A program made the position numbers and the translations under genes. Of a DNA stretch of 18,611 nt, positions 8,512 to 18,611 are shown piece by piece. This stretch comes from Pseudomonadota bacterium (GTDB taxonomy: Bacteria > Pseudomonadota > Gammaproteobacteria > Steroidobacterales > Steroidobacteraceae): the NCBI GenBank assembly GCA_003242275.1, contig QGUX01000029.1, positions 1 to 18,611 of the forward strand. The letters run 5' to 3'. A model generated the notes under the pieces. It was not told the origin of the DNA. It made no database searches and saw only the letters and a list, made by a program, of their open reading frames with translations. Numbering within the stretch: the first letter of the stretch is position 1; each line of letters opens with the position of its first letter.

Positions 8512-8512
<1 letters not shown>
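6758..8512 (-). CDS. Hybrid sensor histidine kinase, REC-coiled coil-HisKA-HATPase-REC
   Basis: A 584-aa cytosolic kinase with no membrane segment. Order of parts: receiver 1 (about 10-130, phospho-acceptor Asp62 in LILLDVSMPGMDG); a long coiled coil (about 138-210, AANRSLAEANRALAEANANL); HisKA with His219 in FLAILAHELRNPL; HATPase_c with the N-box Asn in LANLLSNSVKYSP, RDQGAGIE and GGLGIGLALV; and receiver 2 (about 450-570, Asp501 in LLLDIGMPHLDG, Lys in YTKPLD). Receiver 1 has Ile where receivers normally carry the conserved Lys (DYVSIPVVP), an exchange I recall in other kinases of this type. The start is ATG at 8512, sharing one base with the stop of the upstream giant kinase (TGATG). There is no separate ribosome binding site, so translation is probably coupled. 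It likely exchanges phosphate with that partner; signal and output are unknown. Confidence 0.93.
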
Positions 8513-13425
<4,913 letters not shown>

Positions 13426-13428
13426 CAA

Positions 13429-13458
13429 GGACTCCCGCGATCGTGCAGGCGGGAGTCC
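13429..13458 (-). promoter_or_regulatory. Perfect 10-bp inverted repeat covering the giant kinase ribosome binding site
   Basis: GGACTCCCGC (13429-13438) and GCGGGAGTCC (13449-13458) are exact inverted repeats around a 10-base loop. Read on the minus strand, the 3' arm contains GGGAG, the ribosome binding site, and ends three bases before the ATG at 13425. In the mRNA a 10-bp stem with 7 G-C pairs would hide that site. The 20-bp spacing between arm centres also suits a dimeric DNA-binding protein, so an operator is the main alternative. No T-run follows in either direction, which argues against a terminator. Confidence 0.6.
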
Positions 13459-13572
13459 GTCAGCCCCGATCGCTCACTGGTTCTTCACAATCCCTTGCAG
13501 CCTAGCCGCTGTGTAAGAGGTCGCCGTCGGTCATGGGCCCCGCGCCATGTAGGATTGCGCTGACGGTTGGAG

Positions 13573-14073
13573 TCAGCCGCGATGGCGCCCGCCGGGCGCG
13601 GCGTCGATGAACTTGCGCAGCAGGCGGTACAGCGTCCGGCGTTCTGCCGGCGTCAGCGCGCCGAACAGCGACTGCTCGTGCACCGGAATCAGCTGGGCGA
13701 TGCGCCGCAGGTTGGCGATGCCCTTCTGGGTCACCTGCAGCTCGTACCGGCGGCGGTCCTTCACCGACCGCCGGCGCGTGACCAGGCCCTCGCGGATGCA
13801 CTGCTTCACCTGCAGTCCCGCAGTCATCCTTTCCACGCCCATCAGGCCGGCCAGCTCGGTCTGGCTAAGCCCCGGATGGGCGCGCAGCAGCGCCGGCACG
13901 CCGATGGCCACCGGATTGATGGCGGCAAAGCGCGTGCCGCGGCGCATCGACCGCGCCAGCCGCACGTAGGCGGTGAACAGGTACAGGCCCAGGACCGGAT
14001 CGCCGCCAGGGCTGATGGCGCGCTCGATGAGGCGTACGCCCGCGGCCAGGCGCGTCGCTGATCTGCCCGGCAT
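13573..14073 (-). CDS. MarR-family transcriptional regulator
   Basis: A 166-aa winged-helix regulator of the MarR type. The core runs through PALLRAHPGLSQTELAGLMG (helix-turn-helix), RMTAGLQVKQCIREGLVTRR (recognition helix) and SVKDRRRYELQVTQKGIANL (wing with the conserved D-R-R-R and T-x-K-G). The C-terminal dimer helices follow, including LTPAERRTLYRLLRKFI. ATG 14073 has GGGG six bases upstream; an in-frame GTG at 14085 would add four residues and leave only 16 bases after the upstream peroxidase stop. The only Cys (about 92) lies in the DNA-binding region, not near the N-terminus as in OhrR-type peroxide sensors, so peroxide sensing by that mechanism is not supported. It probably shares a transcript with the upstream peroxidase. 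The ligand is unknown. Confidence 0.88.
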   Translation of the reverse strand: MPGRSATRLAAGVRLIERAISPGGDPVLGLYLFTAYVRLARSMRRGTRFAAINPVAIGVPALLRAHPGLSQTELAGLMGVERMTAGLQVKQCIREGLVTRRRSVKDRRRYELQVTQKGIANLRRIAQLIPVHEQSLFGALTPAERRTLYRLLRKFIDAAPGGRHRG

Positions 14074-14101
14074 GCGCGACCCCACGACGCGGACGCAACG
14101 G

Positions 14102-14578
14102 TCAGAGCAGGGCCTCGATCGCCGCTTCCAGCTGGCGGGGTTCCTCGCGCGGCGCGAAGCGCGCCACCACCCTGCCCTCGCGGTCGACGAGGAACTTGGT
14201 GAAGTTCCACTTGATCGCCTCGGTGCCCAGCACGCCCGGCGCGGCGGACTTCAGGTGCTGGTACAGCGGATGCGCATTGGCGCCGTTGACGTCGATCTTC
14301 GCGAACATCGGGAAGGTCACGTCGTAGGTGGTGGAGCAGAAATGGCGGATGTCCTGCTCGTCGCCCGGCTCCTGCGCGCCGAACTGGTTGCAGGGAAAGC
14401 CGAGCACAACGAAGCCACGGTCGCGGTACTTCCGGTACAGGGCTTCCAGGCCCGCGTACTGCGGCGTGAAGCCGCAGCGGCTGGCCACGTTGACCACCAG
14501 CAGCACCTTGCCGCGGTACTCCGACAGGTCCCCTTCGCTGCCATCGATGCGGCGCGCGGCGATTTCATGCAATGACAT
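14102..14578 (-). CDS. btuE: Glutathione peroxidase family thiol peroxidase (BtuE/Gpx type)
   Basis: Reduces hydrogen peroxide and organic or lipid hydroperoxides, in bacteria usually with thioredoxin. 158 aa, typical of the Cys-type bacterial enzymes. Catalytic Cys35 lies in NVASRCGFTPQY, in place of selenocysteine. Gln65 is in GFPCNQFG, and Trp124-Asn125 in IKWNFTKFLVD complete the active site. Cys81 (RHFCSTTYDVTFPMF) sits where thioredoxin-dependent members have the resolving Cys. The start is ATG 14578 with AGGAG five bases upstream (14584-14588). The same frame stays open far upstream, but that extension lies antisense to the cytochrome gene and is not peroxidase-like. No signal peptide, so cytoplasmic. 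It is divergent from the cytochrome gene. Confidence 0.95.
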   Translation of the reverse strand: MSLHEIAARRIDGSEGDLSEYRGKVLLVVNVASRCGFTPQYAGLEALYRKYRDRGFVVLGFPCNQFGAQEPGDEQDIRHFCSTTYDVTFPMFAKIDVNGANAHPLYQHLKSAAPGVLGTEAIKWNFTKFLVDREGRVVARFAPREEPRQLEAAIEALL

Positions 14579-14638
14579 GGCAGCTCCTGTATTGCCGGGC
14601 CATTGTTCCACGGTGCGCCGCATGCCGCCAGCACCGGC

Positions 14639-14644
14639 TATGAT
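14639..14644 (+). promoter_or_regulatory. Possible -10 box for a leaderless cytochrome transcript
   Basis: TATGAT (5/6 match to TATAAT) lies six bases before the ATG at 14651, which would place the transcription start at or next to the start codon. No ribosome binding site is seen before this ATG, which fits a leaderless mRNA. No -35 box is found 16-18 bases upstream, so this is only a suggestion. Confidence 0.3.
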
Positions 14645-14650
14645 CGGCGC

Positions 14651-16831
14651 ATGCCGGGGGGGAGAGCACGGATACTGGCGATTGCCGCCGCGTTGCTGGC
14701 GGGCGGCGCCGCGGCCACGTTGGCGTGGTGGTGGCGCAAGCCCCCGGAACCGGCCGCCTTCGTGGGATCGGACCGCTGCGCCGGTTGCCACCAGCGGGAA
14801 TCCGCCGCGTGGCGGGAAAGCCACCATTACCACGCCATGCTGCCCGCCGGTGCGGATTCGGTGCTGGGCGACTTCGGTGACGCGCGCGTCGAATATGCCG
14901 GCATCACCTCGCGCTTCTTCACGCGCGACGGGCAATACTTCGTCGAGACCGACGGCCCCGACGGCACGCTGCAGGAGTTCCGCATCGCGTGGACCTTCGG
15001 CTGGCACCCGCTGCAGCAGTACCTGGTCGAGTTCCCCGACGGGCGCCTGCAGGCCCTGGGCTTCGCCTGGGACAGCCGCAGCGCCGAAGAGGGCGGGCAG
15101 CGCTGGTACCACCTCTATCCCGACGATGCGCTGACGCACGCGGATGCACTGCACTGGACCGGCGCCTTCCAGAACTGGAACTCACGCTGCGCGAGCTGCC
15201 ATTCCACCGGCGTGTCGAAGAACTACGACCGCGAGCAGGACCGCTACGACACGCGCTGGCAGGAAGTGAACGTGGGCTGCGAGGCCTGCCACGGCCCGGC
15301 GTCGCGACACCTCGCCTGGGCCGAGGGCGGGCGCGGCATCGCCGGCAAGGGTTTCGCGCTGCAGCCCGGGGCCACGTGGACGCCCGTCAACGGTCAGCGG
15401 TCCATCCCCGACGCACCCGCCCCCCTCAGCACGCAGCTCGCCGTGTGCGGCGCCTGCCATTCGCGGCGCACCGAGCTCGCGCCGCCTGACGTCACGCGCG
15501 AGTTCCTCGACTCCTACCTGCCCAGCGCGCTGCTGGAAGGCATGTACCACCCCGACGGGCAGATCCTCGACGAAGTGTTCGAGCTGGGTTCCTTCCTGCA
15601 GAGCCGCATGCACCAGAACCACGTCTCCTGCACCAACTGCCACGAGCCGCACGGCGCGCGCCTGCGGGCGTCCGGCAATGCCCTGTGCCTGCAGTGCCAT
15701 GAACCGGCGCGCTACGAGACACGCGGGCATCACTTCCATGAGCCGGGCTCGAGCGGGGCGCAGTGCGTCGAGTGCCACATGCCCGCCCGCACCTACATGG
15801 GCGTGGATTCGCGGCGGGACCATTCCTTCCGCGTCCCCGATCCGCTGGCCAGCCGGCAACTCGGCGTGCCGAATGCGTGCACGCAGTGCCACCGCGATCG
15901 CGACGATGCCTGGGCGGCGGATGTCCTGGCGAAGCTGGGCGGCCGCACCGCACCCTGGTACGCGCACGCGGCGCTGGTCGCCGGGGCGCGCCGGGGCGAT
16001 CCCGCGGTGGTGCCCGACCTGCTGGCCTACGCCCGGCAGCCGGCCAATCCCGCCATCCTGCGCGCCCTTGCCATCGGCGAGAGCGCACGCTTCCCCTCGC
16101 AGCAGCAGGTCGATGCCGTCGCCGACGCGCTGGTCGACGCCGACCCGCTGGTGCGCATCGGCGCGGCCGGCGCGCTGGACTTCCTTGCTCCCGCCGAGCG
16201 CCTGCGCGCGCTGCGACCGCTGCTTTCCGACCCGCTCAAGGCGGTGCGCCTGGCCGCCGCGCGCCACCTCGCCGACCTGCCCCTCGCGGATGCGCCCGAG
16301 GCCGACCGCGAAGTGCTCCGCCGCGTGTTCGACGAATACCGCGCCGCACTGCTCCACAACGCCGACATGCCCGAGTCGATGAACGACCTGGGCGTGTTCC
16401 TCGCCGCGCAGGGCGACGCCGCCGGCGCCGGGCAGGCCTTCCAGCATGCGCGCCGCCTCGCGCCGCGTTACCTGCCCGCGATGCTGAACCTGTCGGATGC
16501 GTACCGCGCCCGCGGCCGCGACGACCTGGGCGAGGCCCTGCTGGAGGAAGCGCTTGCGGCCTATCCGGACTCCGGTGACGTGCACCACATGCTCGGCCTG
16601 CTGTACGTGCGCACCGGCCGCACGGAAGAGTCGGTGGCGCTGTTCCGCCGCGCCAGCGAACTGTCGCCGGGCAATGCCCGCTACGCGCTGGTGCACGCCC
16701 TCGCCCTTCACGAAACCGGGCAGGCGGACGCGGCGGTGCGCGTGCTGGAGGCCGCCGCGGCGCGCTTCCCGGCCGATGCGGGCATCCGCGATGCACTGGA
16801 AGGTTATCGCTCCAGTGCACGTTTCCGTTGA
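14651..16831 (+). CDS. Octahaem c-type cytochrome with HEAT-like and TPR repeats
   Basis: A 726-aa exported or membrane-anchored protein. Residues 7-28 form a hydrophobic N-terminal segment (RILAIAAALLAGG, ending AWWWRK). Eight CxxCH haem sites follow: C43AGCH, C180ASCH, C210EACH, C266GACH, C327TNCH, C346LQCH, C372VECH and C410TQCH. An early W-x-x-S-H-H-x-H-A-M stretch (54-63) can supply distal haem ligands. Two HEAT-like helices (VRIGAAGALDFL and VRLAAARHLADL, about 485-545) follow, then at least three TPR units (about 576-710). The layout belongs to the multihaem cytochrome c554-like proteins fused to TPRs. The HEAT/TPR part suggests a partner-docking surface. ATG 14651 is preferred to TTG 14603, which lies far upstream of the hydrophobic segment. 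The electron donor, acceptor and any catalytic role are not evident. Confidence 0.92.
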   Translation: MPGGRARILAIAAALLAGGAAATLAWWWRKPPEPAAFVGSDRCAGCHQRESAAWRESHHYHAMLPAGADSVLGDFGDARVEYAGITSRFFTRDGQYFVETDGPDGTLQEFRIAWTFGWHPLQQYLVEFPDGRLQALGFAWDSRSAEEGGQRWYHLYPDDALTHADALHWTGAFQNWNSRCASCHSTGVSKNYDREQDRYDTRWQEVNVGCEACHGPASRHLAWAEGGRGIAGKGFALQPGATWTPVNGQRSIPDAPAPLSTQLAVCGACHSRRTELAPPDVTREFLDSYLPSALLEGMYHPDGQILDEVFELGSFLQSRMHQNHVSCTNCHEPHGARLRASGNALCLQCHEPARYETRGHHFHEPGSSGAQCVECHMPARTYMGVDSRRDHSFRVPDPLASRQLGVPNACTQCHRDRDDAWAADVLAKLGGRTAPWYAHAALVAGARRGDPAVVPDLLAYARQPANPAILRALAIGESARFPSQQQVDAVADALVDADPLVRIGAAGALDFLAPAERLRALRPLLSDPLKAVRLAAARHLADLPLADAPEADREVLRRVFDEYRAALLHNADMPESMNDLGVFLAAQGDAAGAGQAFQHARRLAPRYLPAMLNLSDAYRARGRDDLGEALLEEALAAYPDSGDVHHMLGLLYVRTGRTEESVALFRRASELSPGNARYALVHALALHETGQADAAVRVLEAAAARFPADAGIRDALEGYRSSARFR

Positions 16832-16863
16832 CGCTGGAGCAACCGCGGCGTTATCGCTTTGAC

Positions 16864-16882
16864 GGCCGGAACTGTCCCGGCC
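16864..16882 (+). other. Inverted repeat between cytochrome and sulfatase genes
   Basis: GGCCGG (16864-16869) and CCGGCC (16877-16882) form a 6-bp GC stem with a 7-base loop in the 75-base gap. It may be a weak terminator for the cytochrome gene or structure in the sulfatase leader. A CTCATT stretch, not a T-run, follows, so termination is uncertain. Confidence 0.3.
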
Positions 16883-16906
16883 CTCATTCCCGGGGGAAAC
16901 CCGACC

Positions 16907-18583
16907 ATGTCCCGTCTGTCCCCGCGCACTGCGCGTGCATGGGTGTTGTGCCTGGTGCTGGCGGTGGCCTGCCCTGCCGTCACGGCGGCGGCCGGGACCC
17001 CGCCGCCCGCGCGGCGCCCCAACATCCTGCTGATCATCAGCGACGACATCGGCATGGACGTCAGCACCGGGATGTATCCCGGCCTCATCGACGAGCTCGT
17101 GGGGAAATACGGTCCCGGCGGCCACGAGCATCCACGCTGGCGCGACATCCAGGGTCGTCCGGCTTCCACCCCGAACCTCGACGCACTGGCCCAGCAGGGC
17201 ATGCGCTTCACGCAGGCCTGGGCCAATCCGTTCTGCTCGCCCACGCGCACCTCGCTGCTCACCGGCCTGTTCTCGGTCAGGACCGGCGTGTTCGACTACC
17301 TCGGCCACCTGACGCAGAACCACCACTCCTTCGTCCGCGACCTGAAGGAGAAAGGCGGCTACGCCACGGCGGTGTTCGGCAAGTGGCACATCGCCGGGCT
17401 CGACGTGTATCCCGGCATGAAGCCCAGGGAAGCCGGCTTCGACCTGTTCCGCGGCAACCTGCACGGCGGCCTCGACACCTACTGGGAGTGGAACTACCAC
17501 GTCCAGGATGAATCGACGCCGCCGGATCGCTGGCGCACCGAACCAGCTCCCGTGCGCTCGCTGCCCGGCATCGCGCCCACGACCTACGCGCCGGTGGTGA
17601 CGACCGCCGACGCCATCGAATGGATCACCGCGCAGGAGCGGCGCGACCCGGACCGGCCCTGGTTCGTGTGGCTGGCGCACAACCTCGCGCACATCACCGC
17701 CATCCAGCAGCCCAACCCCATGGTGGTGCCGCCCGCGGACACGCTGGACGAACCCTCGCGGCGCGAGATGGAGGCCTGCGGCGGAACCTTCGGCAGCGCC
17801 AATGCCGGCCGGTGCACCGACAAGATGCTGATGCGCGCCATGACCAACTCGATGGACACGCTGATCGGCCGCGTGCTGGAGGTGGTGGACCGCCTCGACC
17901 CCGACACCTACGTGATCTACGTCGGCGACAACGGCACCTGGATGTTCGGCGCCAACCGCGAGTTCATCGACAACATGTACATCACGCGCGTGAACCGCAG
18001 CAAGGGCACGGCCTACGAGAGCGGCGTGCGCGTGCCGATGGCGGTGCGCGGGCCACGCATCCCCGGCGGCAGCGTCAGTGATGTGCCGGTGCACAGCGTC
18101 GACCTGTTCCCCACCATCCTGGAACTGGCGGGCCTGCCGGCGCCGAAGACGGTGCCCGGCCGCGACCCGGGCACCACGCATCCGCTCGACGGCGTGTCAC
18201 TGCTGCCGGTGCTGTTCGATGGCGCCACGCAGGTACGCGATCCGGACCAGGGCTACCTGCTGGCCGAGACCATCAATCCCGTGCGCCAGAACATGCGCCA
18301 CGTGGGCGCGCGCAACGCGCGCTACAAGATGGTCTGCGCCCACGATGCCAGTGCCGGGAACTGCGAGTTCTACGACCTCATCGCCGATCCGCTGGAGGAA
18401 TTTCCGCTGCCCGGCCCGGCGAACTGCGATGCCTTCGCGCGCGGCGCACTGGCCCGCACCTCGCGCGACTGGCATTACTGCCACCTGCAGCGCGTGATCG
18501 CGTCCGGATCGCTCATGGAACTGGCCTTCGTGCCGCCCGCGGCGCCGAACCCCGCCCCGCCCGGGCGGGCCCCGCGCAAGTAA
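16907..18583 (+). CDS. Exported sulfatase (Cys-type, formylglycine-dependent)
   Basis: Hydrolyses a sulfate ester in the periplasm or outside the cell; the substrate is unknown. 558 aa. The signal peptide covers about residues 1-29 (VLCLVLAVACPAVTAAA), probably cut after AAA. Metal-binding SDD (45-47) follows NILLIISDD. The formylglycine motif is C110-S-P-T-R114, so an FGE enzyme from elsewhere in the genome is needed. Further active-site parts are FGKWH (Lys159, His161), His258 in WLAHNLAH, the Asp341-Asn342 pair in YVGDNGTWMF and Lys366 in RSKGTAYESGVRVP. ATG 16907 is preceded by GGGGGA at nine bases and begins the signal peptide; in-frame TTG 16859 has no such support. A Pro-rich tail ends at 18583. 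The gene follows the cytochrome gene by 75 bases on the same strand. No carbohydrate-degradation genes are nearby to suggest a polysaccharide substrate. Confidence 0.94.
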   Translation: MSRLSPRTARAWVLCLVLAVACPAVTAAAGTPPPARRPNILLIISDDIGMDVSTGMYPGLIDELVGKYGPGGHEHPRWRDIQGRPASTPNLDALAQQGMRFTQAWANPFCSPTRTSLLTGLFSVRTGVFDYLGHLTQNHHSFVRDLKEKGGYATAVFGKWHIAGLDVYPGMKPREAGFDLFRGNLHGGLDTYWEWNYHVQDESTPPDRWRTEPAPVRSLPGIAPTTYAPVVTTADAIEWITAQERRDPDRPWFVWLAHNLAHITAIQQPNPMVVPPADTLDEPSRREMEACGGTFGSANAGRCTDKMLMRAMTNSMDTLIGRVLEVVDRLDPDTYVIYVGDNGTWMFGANREFIDNMYITRVNRSKGTAYESGVRVPMAVRGPRIPGGSVSDVPVHSVDLFPTILELAGLPAPKTVPGRDPGTTHPLDGVSLLPVLFDGATQVRDPDQGYLLAETINPVRQNMRHVGARNARYKMVCAHDASAGNCEFYDLIADPLEEFPLPGPANCDAFARGALARTSRDWHYCHLQRVIASGSLMELAFVPPAAPNPAPPGRAPRK

Positions 18584-18611
18584 AGGCCCCCCCCCGGGGC
18601 GCCCTCCCGCG

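Noticed and set aside
13559..13577. Inverted repeat GCTGAC/GTCAGC at the end of the MarR gene as a terminator
   Set aside because: Only a 6-bp stem that includes the stop codon, with no T-run after it on the minus strand.
14579..15154. Upstream extension of the peroxidase frame (350 codons in all)
   Set aside because: The part above 14578 is antisense to the cytochrome gene and unlike any peroxidase. AGGAG before ATG 14578 marks the start.
16859..16888. TTGACG as a -35 box for the sulfatase
   Set aside because: No acceptable -10 (best CTCATT) at 17-19 bases, so a promoter here is not supported.
15182..18181. Minus-strand open frame of 999 codons opposite the cytochrome and sulfatase genes
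   Set aside because: It runs across two real genes and their gap, has no domain signal, and shows the His/Gly/Ala/Arg-rich composition of GC-driven shadow frames.
18556..18569. 14-bp palindrome CCCGCCCGGGCGGG near the sulfatase end, plus the following C-run, as a terminator
   Set aside because: It lies inside the coding region, leaves no loop, and is followed by C and G runs rather than T. It is probably chance in GC-rich DNA.

Overview
The window is about 18.6 kb of GC-rich DNA with a strong third-position G/C bias. It comes from a Pseudomonadota bacterium, most likely a gammaproteobacterium of the Xanthomonadales/Nevskiales/Steroidobacter type. That placement is inferred from the rpsP-rimM-trmD-rplS ribosomal operon, SppA, a YhhQ-type queuosine-precursor transporter, abundant cytochromes and codon use; no rRNA is present to settle it. 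I recognise twelve protein genes. No tRNA, rRNA, CRISPR array, transposase or phage gene was found. Coding density is very high: the longest gene-free stretch is about 150 bases, and no gap exceeds 300 bases.

Layout on the minus strand, in transcription order (right to left): a thiol peroxidase of the glutathione peroxidase family (14102-14578); a MarR-type regulator (13573-14073); a giant cytosolic hybrid histidine kinase with a long HAMP array and three receivers (8512-13425); a second hybrid kinase overlapping it by one base (6758-8512); a clear sigma70-type promoter (6707-6735); the operon rpsP, rimM, trmD, rplS, sppA and a queuosine-precursor transporter (6656 down to 2102); and a PQQ-dependent quinohaemoprotein dehydrogenase with a lipoprotein signal, cut by the left window edge within its C-terminal cytochrome c domain (1-1949).

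Layout on the plus strand, divergent from the peroxidase: a membrane-anchored octahaem cytochrome with HEAT-like and TPR repeats (14651-16831), then an exported Cys-type sulfatase (16907-18583).

How the genes work together. The ribosomal/tRNA operon is tightly coupled by 4-base overlaps (rimM/trmD, trmD/rplS) and by a ribosome binding site inside the end of sppA. It joins ribosome assembly, G37 methylation and queuosine-precursor import. The two hybrid kinases are translationally coupled and probably form one phosphorelay with two kinase cores and five receivers. Neither has a membrane segment, and no HPt or DNA-binding output protein is encoded nearby. The most unusual signals are the 276-bp HAMP-coding repeats, which show a higher-order 552-bp A/B duplication, and a perfect 10-bp inverted repeat that would bury the ribosome binding site of the giant kinase in an RNA stem.
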